A stretch of 47,991 bases of DNA from an uncultured Bacteroidales bacterium (lineage in GTDB: Bacteria > Bacteroidota > Bacteroidia > Bacteroidales > F082): NCBI GenBank assembly GCA_947166105.1, contig CAMVCZ010000023.1:1-47991 (forward strand), read 5' to 3'. The notes below the pieces were generated by a model. The model had not been told where the DNA came from and did not search any database. It was given only the letters and a program-made list of their open reading frames with translations. Position 1 is the stretch's first letter, and each line of letters opens with the position of its first letter. The position numbers and the translations under genes are program-made. Positions 1-8,404 of the stretch are shown piece after piece.

Positions 1-151
1 TATATATCAATTAATTATAAATAATTTTCAAAAATTAACGCAACAGCAATAATTTTAGTTAAACAAGCATTGTTGATTTCCTTGATTTGGTTTGTTTTTC
101 GCTGCAAAAATAGCATCTATCTGTGCGAAATCGCAGCACAAGTTAAATAAA
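1..151. other. gene-free AT-rich edge
   Basis: No gene is supported here. The stretch is AT-rich and lies beyond the 3' end of the leftward RhuM-Fic gene. A rightward open frame beginning near 92 runs antisense through that gene, has no recognisable domain, and is a shadow. Confidence 0.6.
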
Positions 152-1141
152 TCAATTTTTCTGGTTAATCAAGTTCACCACCACCTTCACCATCACATCC
201 TTTTCCTCAGGCTTGCTCTCGGCAATCATCAATGTCAAGGCGACCAAGGTGTTGTCGGCTATGCGCTTGCTGCCATCCTCGCGGTAGAGGATGCCGTTGT
301 TGTTGAGGAACCAAAGGAACAAGGTGGCCGCAATGCGTTTGTTGCCGTCGCTGAACGAATGGTTCTTGGTGACCAAATAGAGCAACATAGCCGCTTTTTC
401 CTCCACGCTGGGATAGAGGTCGTTGCCGCCAAAAGTTTGGTAAATTTGCCCGATGCTGCTCTTGAAGGAGTCGTCTTTCTCGTTGCCGAAAAGCGTGCTG
501 CCGCCAAACTTCTCTCGCAAAGCGACTATGGCTTGAATGGCATTGTCGTAGGTTGCCTGAAACTTCTCCTCTTGAGTGGTCTCTTTTACACCAAGACGTT
601 GATAATCATAGTCGTCAAGCGTATCAAGGGCGTAGGTGTAATCCACAACGATGTCAAACAGAGCTTGATTCTCGTCGTTGTTCAGCAAGGGCTGGTTTTG
701 CAACGTCCTACCCACCATTTGCACCAACTGCCGCAGTTCCCCGATTTGGTTTCTGCGAATCTTCTCGTTCACGGCATAGCCTTTCAGCAGATAGTCTTTC
801 AGCACCCTGTTGGCCCATTGGCGGAACTGCACACCACGCTGGCTTTTGACGCGATAGCCTACGGAAGTTATTACCTCAAGGTTGAAATACTCGACATCGT
901 GCGTTTGAGTTTTTCCTTCTATAGCGCCATGTTGAGTGGTAGTCGCAAATTTTGCGACTACCACTGAACCTGACAATTCTTCCTTAAGAGCATTGTTGAT
1001 ATGTTTGCTGATGGTTTTGTAATCACGGTCAAATAGAACTGCTATTTGATGGCGCGTTAGCCATAGCATTTCATTCTCAAGCCTGACATCAATGGCAGTC
1101 TGGCCGTTGTCGGTTTGGTATATGACGATTTGGTTTTCCAT
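152..1141 (-). CDS. RhuM-Fic/DOC fusion protein
   Basis: The N-terminal half (about residues 1-140 of 329) matches the RhuM virulence-protein family, with the typical opening of a short strand, a DNA-binding-like stretch (WLTRHQIAVLFDRD) and a phage-antirepressor-like YFNLEVITSVGYRV segment. The C-terminal half is a Fic/DOC domain with the motif HSFSDGNKRIAA at 261-272, close to the Doc-type HxFxDxNKR signature. Fic enzymes transfer AMP or phosphate to a target protein; the target here is unknown. I chose the start at 1141 (MENQIV) rather than the in-frame ATG ten codons upstream, because a TATCTTTG promoter element lies at 1160-1167 and would fall inside the longer reading. The gene is probably monocistronic and may be a toxin-like or phage-response gene. 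Confidence 0.9.
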   Translation of the reverse strand: MENQIVIYQTDNGQTAIDVRLENEMLWLTRHQIAVLFDRDYKTISKHINNALKEELSGSVVVAKFATTTQHGAIEGKTQTHDVEYFNLEVITSVGYRVKSQRGVQFRQWANRVLKDYLLKGYAVNEKIRRNQIGELRQLVQMVGRTLQNQPLLNNDENQALFDIVVDYTYALDTLDDYDYQRLGVKETTQEEKFQATYDNAIQAIVALREKFGGSTLFGNEKDDSFKSSIGQIYQTFGGNDLYPSVEEKAAMLLYLVTKNHSFSDGNKRIAATLFLWFLNNNGILYREDGSKRIADNTLVALTLMIAESKPEEKDVMVKVVVNLINQKN

Positions 1142-1159
1142 GGGGTTGGTTTTATGCGG

Positions 1160-1190
1160 CAAAGATAACAAAAAGATTGTGCCGAATCAA
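1160..1190 (-). promoter_or_regulatory. Bacteroidota-type promoter for RhuM-Fic
   Basis: Read leftward, TATCTTTG (1160-1167) fits the -7 consensus TAnnTTTG, and TTG (1188-1190) lies 20 bp upstream at the -33 position. It sits about 20 bp before the chosen start codon. Confidence 0.6.
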
Positions 1191-1275
1191 TGCACAGACT
1201 TGAAAAGCTGCTTATTACTGTTGTTTTGGATTTTTGAACGAACAGTTATGCACAAAAGAAAATGAACCAACGCGA

Positions 1276-2403
1276 CTAAACCACCTGCTGCTTCAACCAA
1301 GCCGCGAAAATCGGGTCTTGGATTTCGGTTTTGCCAGGCAGCACGTCAATCAAGTCGCGCTGCAACATGGCCTTGCGCAGGTTCTTGATGTTGGCCGAAG
1401 TGCCTAATTCGTACTTGTCAAGGATGGTTTTCGAGGAGAAATTCTCTACGCCGTCCACCACCGCATGGAGGAAATTGATTTGCTTGGGTGTCAGCGAATC
1501 GAGCAAGTTGCTGAACAACAGCCTCATCTGGTCGATGATGTTGGCGTGTGCGGTCGCAACGGTTTCAGCCGTGCAAGTGCCCTCAGTACGCAGCCACACC
1601 TGATGCGACAGTTGCTGCACATAATAGGGATGCGCGTCCACCTTGTGGACGATTTCAGCGGCCAAATCCTTGGAAATCGACTTCCCCGTCTTCTTGAACT
1701 GCCTTATTATATAAGGTATCCAATCCGCCTCGGCGATTTTGTCGAGAAACATGAGGTCGCCGAATTTGTAGAAGGGCATTTCGTAGTTGCCGAAGATGTC
1801 TAAAAGCATGTGGCGCTTGCTTCCGTAAAGGCAATAACACACTGAATTGTGCAACTGCCAGTGGGAGCGCAACTTACGCTGAAACGCCAGCGATTCGGCA
1901 TAGTTGCCCACGTTTTGGAACTCGTCGATGCAGATGACGAATTTCTTGCCTTTTTCCTCCGCGATGCGTTGCGGCAGGTCAAGGATTTCGTCCTCGGAAT
2001 ACTGCACTTCCTTGAAATTGAGGCCGAAAGTCACCTCATAGGCCGAACTTCCCTCACCGAGTGAAATCTTCGGCCCGACCGAGCCGATGTGTTTCTTCAT
2101 CAGCGCGACCCATTCGTCCAGCTTCGAGGCGGAGGCTTGCAGCACGGCATTGACGTAAGTCTTGTAGAACTGCTCCTCGGTGCGGCAGTTGAAGATGTCG
2201 ATGCAGGCGGCATAATAGCCTTTGTCCTTCGCAAGCATCTCCAAGGTCTTGTTCACAAGCGAAGTTTTTCCCCAGCGGCGCGGCGAGATGAGAGCTGTGT
2301 TCACCAAACTTTTGAAGTTGCCAAGCAATTGGGCTGTTTCTTTCTCTCTATCGATAAAAAACTCACTTTCAGCCATTTTGCCATAAATAAACGGACTTTC
2401 CAT
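1276..2403 (-). CDS. AAA ATPase, ATPase_2 (archaeal-type) family
   Basis: A 375-residue P-loop ATPase. Walker A is SPRRWGKTSL (40-49), the proline-arginine-rich version typical of the ATPase_2 family; Walker B is KFVICIDEF (154-162). The C-terminal third (PKQINFLHAVV..., ending in SSKTILDKYELGTSANIKNLRKAM) looks like a winged helix, as in other members. These proteins are common in Bacteroidales, often single genes with no proven role; STAND-like or DNA-associated functions are inferred. It ends about 135 bp before the RhuM-Fic start on the same strand, and each gene has its own promoter, so they are neighbours rather than a tight operon. Confidence 0.85.
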   Translation of the reverse strand: MESPFIYGKMAESEFFIDREKETAQLLGNFKSLVNTALISPRRWGKTSLVNKTLEMLAKDKGYYAACIDIFNCRTEEQFYKTYVNAVLQASASKLDEWVALMKKHIGSVGPKISLGEGSSAYEVTFGLNFKEVQYSEDEILDLPQRIAEEKGKKFVICIDEFQNVGNYAESLAFQRKLRSHWQLHNSVCYCLYGSKRHMLLDIFGNYEMPFYKFGDLMFLDKIAEADWIPYIIRQFKKTGKSISKDLAAEIVHKVDAHPYYVQQLSHQVWLRTEGTCTAETVATAHANIIDQMRLLFSNLLDSLTPKQINFLHAVVDGVENFSSKTILDKYELGTSANIKNLRKAMLQRDLIDVLPGKTEIQDPIFAAWLKQQVV

Positions 2404-2429
2404 AGCGCAAAATCATTAGTTTCACGCCG

Positions 2430-2461
2430 CAAATATAATCATTTGATTTGAAATAGAACAA
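2430..2461 (-). promoter_or_regulatory. promoter for the ATPase gene, inside the repeat edge
   Basis: Read leftward, TATATTTG (2430-2437) matches the -7 box, with TTG (2459-2461) 21 bp upstream as -33 element. The -33 element falls within the first unit of the 15-bp tandem repeat, so the repeat may affect this promoter. Confidence 0.55.
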
Positions 2462-2581
2462 TTTGAAATGAAATAATTTCAAATATTTTAATTTGAAATC
2501 ATTTAGTTTGAAATGAAATAATTTGAAATCGTTTAGTTTGAAATCATTTGATTTGAAATGGATTGATTTGAAACCATTTTA
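2447..2581. repeat. 15-bp tandem repeat, nine units
   Basis: TTTGAAAT or a one-base variant recurs at 2447, 2462, 2477 (TTTCAAAT), 2492, 2507, 2522, 2537, 2552 and 2567 (TTTGAAAC), exactly every 15 bp. The first eight bases of each unit are well conserved and the last seven vary, mostly A/T. The array fills the divergent space between the leftward ATPase and the rightward unknown gene. It makes a spurious in-frame extension (repeating LKSF-like residues) ahead of that gene. Confidence 0.9.
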
Positions 2582-2672
2582 TTTCATGGCATTTTTTCAT
2601 AAGAACTTTCACTTTGCTTGTTTTTGGCAGAGTGATGGTGTTGTTTTGCACCGAAATCAAAACATCACCGCT

Positions 2673-3296
2673 ATGGACAAAAAGAAATCACATTACCTCG
2701 TGCATGGACTGTTCTGGAAAGAACAAATGCACAACGCGAACTATCACGAAGCAAAGAAAGGCAATCTTTGCCGCATCAACAAAACCTTTGAGGATGCCGA
2801 CCTCAGCAAGGCACGAAAGGAAGCCTTTGCCTATTACCAAAGCCTGATCGATGTGCTTTACGAGGCTCTTGGCGATAGTTACACGTCTGACCAACAAGCT
2901 CGTATTGACCTTCAAACCTTCCTTCACGCAGGCTGTAGCAAAGCAAAAACCCGCATCGGAAAGATGGCCTTTGACGACAACCTTTTCAATGAAATCGCCG
3001 TCTATTGGGTGAACGGGACGGAGAAAAGGCTGATTCACGGCATTTGGTACAGGCCGAAAGAAGAACAACATCAGCTTGACGAACAGCTTGCCTTGATGGG
3101 CGGCAATCTCATCAAAGAACACGCCTACTATGAACGCCACCATCTTCCCATTGAGGACGAAACACTCTGCGACATGACCGACCTCAACCTTGGCTTCCAA
3201 TTTGTTTTGCCCACGCCTTTCGATTGGGATGGCTTTGTTGAGGACAATCTTACAAAGGAAACTCCGTCATTGCTTCACTATATGAGCCAACCATAA
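2673..3296 (+). CDS. hypothetical protein, accessory block
   Basis: I do not recognise this 207-residue protein. It starts at MDKKKS (2673); an upstream in-frame extension to 2523 is encoded by the 15-bp repeat and is rejected. It has no signal peptide or membrane segment, and is rich in aromatic and charged residues (for example YWVNGTEKRLIHGIWYRPKE near the middle). The C-terminus contains LGFQFVLPTPFDWDGF. The next gene begins 12 bp after the stop, so the two are probably cotranscribed. It belongs to a rightward block that continues to the WYL regulator, which suggests an accessory or defence-associated role, but no function can be assigned. Confidence 0.7.
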   Translation: MDKKKSHYLVHGLFWKEQMHNANYHEAKKGNLCRINKTFEDADLSKARKEAFAYYQSLIDVLYEALGDSYTSDQQARIDLQTFLHAGCSKAKTRIGKMAFDDNLFNEIAVYWVNGTEKRLIHGIWYRPKEEQHQLDEQLALMGGNLIKEHAYYERHHLPIEDETLCDMTDLNLGFQFVLPTPFDWDGFVEDNLTKETPSLLHYMSQP

Positions 3297-3308
3297 ACCA
3301 AACAGACG

Positions 3309-3983
3309 ATGAACACCAAAGAAGCATTTGAAGACCCTCGCATCGTGATGCTGGAAGAAATCATTTTGGATGAGTACGAGCACGGGAAACAAGTCGAAGA
3401 AGAAAGCATCATCAAGAATGCGCTGCACCATCGTTGGATGATACTGCGCGAACTGATGCAGTATGACGAGGAAAGCAAAAGGCTGCTGTCGGATTTCAAC
3501 GACAGGATAAAGGCAGCAGCCACCGCCCTCTTCAACAAGACGAGAGCCATCCACGAGGGCATGATGAAACTCTACGACGGCATCGGCGACCTTGAAGTTG
3601 AAGGGAAATTGAAGTTAGGTTATACCTACCCCAAAGCGCATCCCATCCAAACCGAGCGAGCGGAAACGATGTGGGAAGTGATGACCCAAGGCGGCTACGA
3701 CCAGATGTATTCCACAGACGGTTGCTCATGGAGCCTGAGATGGGACCAAAACGGAATCATGTCGGCGCACGAAAGCCTTGAAGGATGGCTCGGCATGGCC
3801 GACGAAAACGACAACTGGAACGAGGGCCTGAACTACGAATGGTCGAAAGACATGCACCTTGTCTATCCTTTCCACAACCTCTATGACAACCGACATTTCA
3901 GCCTCTATGACCTCGTTTATGTGAGCGAGTTTGAGTTTGAGATTTGTATTCGGTTGGATGGAGGGCTTGATTTGCCTGAATAA
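3309..3983 (+). CDS. hypothetical protein, acidic, paired with upstream gene
   Basis: An unrecognised 224-residue soluble protein starting 12 bp after its neighbour. The first 85 residues are predicted helical and charged (EDPRIVMLEEIILDEYEHG...), and the second half is aromatic-rich with several W and Y residues (CSWSLRWDQNG, WNEGLNYEWSKD). It has no signal peptide or catalytic motif that I can identify. The close spacing argues for translation from the same mRNA as the preceding gene. The role is unknown; it lies between two other genes of the accessory block. Confidence 0.7.
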   Translation: MNTKEAFEDPRIVMLEEIILDEYEHGKQVEEESIIKNALHHRWMILRELMQYDEESKRLLSDFNDRIKAAATALFNKTRAIHEGMMKLYDGIGDLEVEGKLKLGYTYPKAHPIQTERAETMWEVMTQGGYDQMYSTDGCSWSLRWDQNGIMSAHESLEGWLGMADENDNWNEGLNYEWSKDMHLVYPFHNLYDNRHFSLYDLVYVSEFEFEICIRLDGGLDLPE

Positions 3984-4055
3984 AAAATCTTTGCGGCGAG
4001 CTTGTGTTTGAAAAACCATTATATTTGCAGCGATAATCCAAAACAACAACAAAAC

Positions 4056-4475
4056 ATGGAAAAAATAGACCACGGAAAACTGAAGTACCAAGTGTTGTCC
4101 ATTTTAAAAGAAGAAAGCCCTTTAACCCAAAAGGAAATTGTTGAAAAACTGGCTAATTATTACCATCTGACCGAGGAAGAACGCACAGCAAACTATGACA
4201 AACGTCCCTACGACAAGGTGTTTTACAAAAAAGTGGCCTCGAATGAGGAACGCCTTCGATTCGCTGGATTGGAAGAGTTCACGCCTCAAGGCCATAGAAT
4301 AACCCAACGTGGCTTGAATGCCCTAAATGAAAACCACGGGACAATTTCTTACAGTTATCTAAAGAAGTTCCCCGAATACCGCAAATGGGTATCTGAAGGA
4401 CATAGGAAGAAAGCTAAGGAAAGCGAAATCATTGATTTTGACGACCTTTGTAAAACTCTATTTGAAAACAAGTAA
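4056..4475 (+). CDS. Mrr_N-like winged-helix protein
   Basis: A 139-residue protein starting at MEKIDHGK; the in-frame region upstream of 4056 overlaps a promoter-like TATATTTG element (around 4020-4027) and is not used. The sequence (LKYQVLSILKEESPLTQKEIVEKLANYY, then DKVFYKKVASNEERLRFAGL, then HRITQRGLNAL) resembles the Mrr N-terminal winged helix that reads DNA or regulates Mrr-type restriction enzymes. Here the domain stands alone without the Mrr nuclease. The next gene, 53 bp downstream, encodes a nuclease-like protein, so a split DNA-recognition and cleavage pair is possible (inference). Confidence 0.6.
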   Translation: MEKIDHGKLKYQVLSILKEESPLTQKEIVEKLANYYHLTEEERTANYDKRPYDKVFYKKVASNEERLRFAGLEEFTPQGHRITQRGLNALNENHGTISYSYLKKFPEYRKWVSEGHRKKAKESEIIDFDDLCKTLFENK

Positions 4476-4528
4476 CAAGTTAAACAACACAGTATTCGAT
4501 AAACTATTATAAGCAAATATATTGTCGT

Positions 4529-5554
4529 ATGGAGAAAGGCAAACTAAGCCTCACAGATGTAACACAAAACTATATCGTTCTTGATAGAAGCGTTCATCGT
4601 CTATTTAATCACCGTGTTGGACACCAAATCAAAATTGTGGGTCAAGATGATCGCGAGTTCTTTTTTGATGTAAAAAGATCTCGCAAAAAATTACGGCTAT
4701 CTCAAACTAAGGAGTTTATTGACCACTGGAACTTAAAAGAAGGTGACAAAATTCTTTTCAAATCCGATGCCGAAAATGGTTTCATCGTCAATATTGAGAA
4801 AAAAGACAAAGACCAAAAGCGAAAAGACATATCTGTTTCGATTACCACACCGATAGATGAAAAAGTGAAAAAAAGACTTTTAAAGACACTCTCTGAAACA
4901 TACGAACTTGTTGGTAAAAAATACGAAAAGACTTTTAATGAGAATTGTTACCTTCCTACAAAAACAGTCGAGTCCTCGCTTGTTATCAATGGCTTTACGG
5001 AAAGAAACCTTACTTTTAACTTTTGCCATACCTATTTAAAACAGAACGATAAGGCAATTGTTTGGCAAGAAATACCTATTAATAATGTCGACAGAGAGCA
5101 TGTCGATTCTATAATAATTGACGAAAATTGGGTAATCTATATTGAAGCGAAAAGGCTATATGACATCGCTCATTTTGAGTGTCTTTTGGATGACCTTGAG
5201 AGGATTAAGAAACATCATCCAAACATTCCTCTTCCATTGGGTTCTCCTACAAATAAAGCAATCGTTTTGTTAGCTGACCATTACTTCAATGGTGAATGTA
5301 AAAGGAAAGAGGACAAAGAGAATTATTATGACAAGTTTTTTAATGGTGAGAAAATCAACAATTTAGATGAATCATCCAACAAAAACACAGATTTGGCAGA
5401 AAAGATGAACGCCGCTAATATCAATAGTGTTTGCACCGCAACTCCTACCATTAACTTACAAAAAAACAAAACATACAATATCGTTATTAATGAGGATATA
5501 GATTACACCATTTATTGTGGCGTTTATTTCATTGATGGAACGGAAAAGAAATAA
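4529..5554 (+). CDS. PD-(D/E)XK nuclease candidate with B3-like N-terminus
   Basis: A 341-residue protein with two parts. Residues 1-90 contain KKLRLSQTKEFIDHWNLKEG followed by DKILF, which recalls B3/EcoRII-N-type DNA-binding barrels (F, W and GD-F pattern). Residues 145-230 carry a PD-(D/E)XK-like core: E148 or E181, D193 in HVDSIIID, and E206-x-K208 in WVIYIEAKR, followed by helices. This arrangement suits a sequence-specific endonuclease. No methyltransferase lies nearby, so a modification-dependent (type IV-like) enzyme or a non-restriction role is possible. It follows the Mrr_N-like gene and ends at a strong terminator. Base composition is more AT-rich than in the flanking AAA gene, suggesting separate acquisition. 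Confidence 0.55.
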   Translation: MEKGKLSLTDVTQNYIVLDRSVHRLFNHRVGHQIKIVGQDDREFFFDVKRSRKKLRLSQTKEFIDHWNLKEGDKILFKSDAENGFIVNIEKKDKDQKRKDISVSITTPIDEKVKKRLLKTLSETYELVGKKYEKTFNENCYLPTKTVESSLVINGFTERNLTFNFCHTYLKQNDKAIVWQEIPINNVDREHVDSIIIDENWVIYIEAKRLYDIAHFECLLDDLERIKKHHPNIPLPLGSPTNKAIVLLADHYFNGECKRKEDKENYYDKFFNGEKINNLDESSNKNTDLAEKMNAANINSVCTATPTINLQKNKTYNIVINEDIDYTIYCGVYFIDGTEKK

Positions 5555-5612
5555 AAGGGGTTCAAAACGAAGCAATCCCCGTTGATTTTCCGTGTTTTTC
5601 AAACAAACCACC

Positions 5613-5650
5613 AACTCTGCCTAAATTTGGCAGAGTTTTGTTTTTGTTTT
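5613..5650 (+). terminator. Rho-independent terminator
   Basis: AACTCTGCC (5613-5621), a 7-nt loop and GGCAGAGTT (5629-5637) form a perfect 9-bp stem followed by a T-rich run. It ends the transcript of the nuclease candidate and separates it from the AAA+ gene. Confidence 0.85.
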
Positions 5651-5679
5651 GCCGATGAAATCAACAAAACAAAAGCATC

Positions 5680-7311
5680 ATGAAAGAAAAATCAACTGCA
5701 TTGCTCGACATTGAAAAGATTGTCAAAGCATCAGAAGACTCCCAAATGAAAGGCCAATTCTTTGCAAAAAACGCACAACCGCTTGAAAGACTTGCCAACA
5801 AATTGGGAATCAGCAAGGAACAGGCCACTTTGTTCGCCATCATTGCCTACTCATCTTATTGCTCCACGTGTTCCCTTTCTGACATCAAACGCCACCTTGA
5901 CTGCAAAGACCTCGACATGCTTCGGCTTGTTCCCGACCTCAAAGCACTTCTTCAGGCAAGGCTCATACGGAGCAATGGAAAAAGAGGATTGTATAGCGAA
6001 GAAAATTACTATGTGCCAGAATACATCCTAAATTGCTTGTTGAACGATACGGAGATTGAGAAACAAGAAATAGGCAACCTCGACTTTGAAACATTCATTC
6101 TGCAATTAGACTCGATTTTCAAGGAAAAGGACGAGAAGGAAACCTCTTTTGAGTGTTTCGTCTATGATGTCCGTGAACTCATAAGGGCCAACCCACAATT
6201 GGATTTTGCCACAAAACTTGACAGACTGAACTATGACGACAAAGAACTTGTCTTTCTTCTGAAATTCTGCCTCAGTACACTCGTCGATAGGGAAGAAAAA
6301 CTTGAATTCCGTGATTTTGACGACCTTTTCGACAATGAGCGACAAGCAAAGGCAGAGTTTAATCTGCTATGCAACAGACAGCATCGGCTCATTAAGGACA
6401 AGTTGGTGGAGCCAGCAGGCCATGAGCTTTTTGGCGGTGACACTTTCCGACTGACCGAACACGCCAAGGAAACTTTGCTACCCAAGAATTGCCTCAAACA
6501 GGCGCCTGTTGACCTTGACGAACTCACACTGGCTGCAAGTATTACTGAAAAACGGCTGTACTATAATGCGAATGACCAAGACAAAATTGAACGGCTGAAA
6601 TGCCTGCTGCAACCGACATCATTCAGCGACATCAGGCTCCGAATGAAGCAACAAGGAATGCGCAGCGGCTTTGCTTGCCTTTTGTATGGTGCACCTGGCA
6701 CAGGAAAAACTGAAACCGTGCTGCAAATTGCCCGCGCCACGGGTCGAAACATCATGCAAGTCAACCTTTCGGAGATGCGCAGCAAGTGGGTGGGCGAAAG
6801 CGAGAAAAGGGTGAAGGCCGTCTTCGACCGTTACCGCAATTTCGTGGAGTATTGCGACAAGGAACCCATCCTGCTTTTTAACGAGGCTGACGGCATCATT
6901 GCGAAACGTTCCACCAACGCTGTCCATGCCGTTGACCAAATGGAAAACACGCTTCAAAACATCATCCTGCAAGAGATGGAAACCTTGGACGGCATCATGA
7001 TGGCTACCACCAATTTCACGCAAAACATGGACTCTGCCTTTAAGCGGCGTTTCCTTTATAAGATCAATTTCCACAAGCCTGATTGCACCACACGCCTCCT
7101 CATTTGGCAAAGCATGATGCCCGACCTTCCTGAAAGCGAGGTGGCCATCCTTGCCGAACGCTACGACTTCAGCGGCGGACAGATGGAAAACATCACAAGA
7201 AAAGCCACCGTCGAGCATATCCTGACTGGCCAAACGCCGAGCCTTGAAACGCTCATCGGCTTTTGCGAAGAAGAAAACATCGTTGAAAACAGGCCGAGGA
7301 TTGGATTTTAG
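5680..7311 (+). CDS. AAA+ ATPase (LLFNEAD type)
   Basis: A 543-residue protein. Residues 1-320 form a long helical N-terminal region without a recognised domain; the AAA+ core covers about 330-540. Walker A is GAPGTGKT (337-344). Walker B is PILLFNEADG (396-405), where the usual aspartate is asparagine but the catalytic glutamate is kept; I recall this LLFNEAD form from a group of bacterial AAA proteins, so it is probably not a dead enzyme. Sensor 1 is MATTN (441-445) and arginine-finger candidates are FKRRF (454-458). A WYL regulator follows 47 bp downstream. This is probably a remodelling ATPase whose substrate is unknown; a link to defence is inferred from the neighbourhood. Confidence 0.85.
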   Translation: MKEKSTALLDIEKIVKASEDSQMKGQFFAKNAQPLERLANKLGISKEQATLFAIIAYSSYCSTCSLSDIKRHLDCKDLDMLRLVPDLKALLQARLIRSNGKRGLYSEENYYVPEYILNCLLNDTEIEKQEIGNLDFETFILQLDSIFKEKDEKETSFECFVYDVRELIRANPQLDFATKLDRLNYDDKELVFLLKFCLSTLVDREEKLEFRDFDDLFDNERQAKAEFNLLCNRQHRLIKDKLVEPAGHELFGGDTFRLTEHAKETLLPKNCLKQAPVDLDELTLAASITEKRLYYNANDQDKIERLKCLLQPTSFSDIRLRMKQQGMRSGFACLLYGAPGTGKTETVLQIARATGRNIMQVNLSEMRSKWVGESEKRVKAVFDRYRNFVEYCDKEPILLFNEADGIIAKRSTNAVHAVDQMENTLQNIILQEMETLDGIMMATTNFTQNMDSAFKRRFLYKINFHKPDCTTRLLIWQSMMPDLPESEVAILAERYDFSGGQMENITRKATVEHILTGQTPSLETLIGFCEEENIVENRPRIGF

Positions 7312-7358
7312 TATGTCCGTAAAAACCTTTACCTTTGCCCTCGAAAAGCAAACCGTTT

Positions 7359-8255
7359 ATGGACAAACTCATCAAATGCATTTGGATTGCTAACACCATC
7401 GCCGACCGGCGCGACGCGGGCATCACGCTGAAAGAACTCAATGACCGTTGGACGCGGGACGGCGACAACGACCCTATCCCCGAGAGGTCATTCCACAACT
7501 ACCGCCAATACATTGCGGACGTGTTCGGCATCGACATTGAATGCGACAAAAGCCGCAATGCTTATTACATTCCCAAAGGCGAGCGCGAGGAAATGCTCGG
7601 TAACGACTTGAAAATGTGGTTGCTTCATAGTTTTGCCATCAACAACAGGCTGTCGTCAAACTTTGGCTTACGAAAAAAGGTGCAATTTGAGCGCGTCCCA
7701 GGCGGCATTGAACATTTGGATCCGCTGATGGAGGCTTTGGAGAAAAGCCTTGAAATCGAGATGCAATACAGACGGTATTATGGCAAAGACGACATCAAAC
7801 ATTACCGCTGCAAGCCGCTGGCGCTTAAGCTGTTTAAGCAAAGGTGGTATCTGATAGCCCTCAACGAGAAGGAAGAGATTCGTTGCTATGCGTTAGACCG
7901 CATTGACACGCTCAACCTCACGGGAAAAACCTTTAAGGCTCCAGAGGATTTTGACTTGCAGAAGCATTTCCAAGACGCTTTCGGCATCTATGTGGAGCCT
8001 GAATTGCAGACAGAGAAAATCCTCGTCAAGGCCGACAAAGACCAAAGCAATTTCCTGAAAGGCTTGCCCTTGCACCACAGCCAGCGCATCATCGAAGAAA
8101 CCGACGACTATACCATCTTCTCCTGGCGGCTGAAACCTTCCTACGATTTCATCCAACAACTGCTTACGATGAACGCGCACATTGAGGTGCTGGAGCCGAT
8201 TTCGTTGAGAAACAGAATCAAGTCACTACTGGGAGAGATGCTCAAGAAATACTAG
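7359..8255 (+). CDS. WYL-domain transcriptional regulator
   Basis: A 298-residue protein starting at MDKLIKC; the ATG eight codons upstream is less likely. The N-terminus (about 1-70) is a helical DNA-binding region (IADRRDAGITLKELNDRWTRDG, then RSFHNYRQYIADVFGIDI). Residues 125-200 form the WYL domain with RCKPLALKLFKQRWYLIALN and the downstream CYALDRIDTL, and a WCX-like C-terminus follows. WYL regulators bind nucleic-acid-derived ligands in several defence loci and often control neighbouring accessory genes. It is the last gene of the rightward block and converges on the YitT gene. Confidence 0.9.
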   Translation: MDKLIKCIWIANTIADRRDAGITLKELNDRWTRDGDNDPIPERSFHNYRQYIADVFGIDIECDKSRNAYYIPKGEREEMLGNDLKMWLLHSFAINNRLSSNFGLRKKVQFERVPGGIEHLDPLMEALEKSLEIEMQYRRYYGKDDIKHYRCKPLALKLFKQRWYLIALNEKEEIRCYALDRIDTLNLTGKTFKAPEDFDLQKHFQDAFGIYVEPELQTEKILVKADKDQSNFLKGLPLHHSQRIIEETDDYTIFSWRLKPSYDFIQQLLTMNAHIEVLEPISLRNRIKSLLGEMLKKY

Positions 8256-8261
8256 TATAAT

Positions 8262-8397
8262 CACAAAACTGACAAAACCCACAAAACAGTTCTTACGATG
8301 AGCGACTTGCCCAACCGGGCAGTCGCGGGAAAGCCGCCGGTTGGCAGCTTTCCACACGATGCTTAATGAGTTTTGCTTGTTTTGTGTGTTTTGGTCA
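8262..8397. repeat. CAAAAC-bounded palindromic element, copy 1
   Basis: Left arm: CAAAAC at 8265, 8274 and 8283, a 9-bp spacing. Right arm: GTTTTG at 8371, 8380 and 8389, the same spacing inverted. Inside, GGAAAGC (8329-8335) and GCTTTCC (8348-8354) make a hairpin whose loop holds a GCCGGTTGG-type sequence. The core is related, in reverse orientation, to copy 2 at 17410-17549. The element lies between the converging WYL and YitT genes and may act as a bidirectional terminator or be a MITE-like element. Confidence 0.85.
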
Positions 8398-8404
8398 AAA
8401 ACCT

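Noticed and set aside
92..967. A rightward open frame antisense to the RhuM-Fic gene
   Set aside because: It is a shadow of the RhuM-Fic gene, with histidine-rich and low-complexity translation and no domain.
2523..2672. N-terminal extension of the unknown gene at 2673
   Set aside because: It is encoded by the 15-bp repeat and gives a repetitive peptide; the start at 2673 is normal for the phylum.
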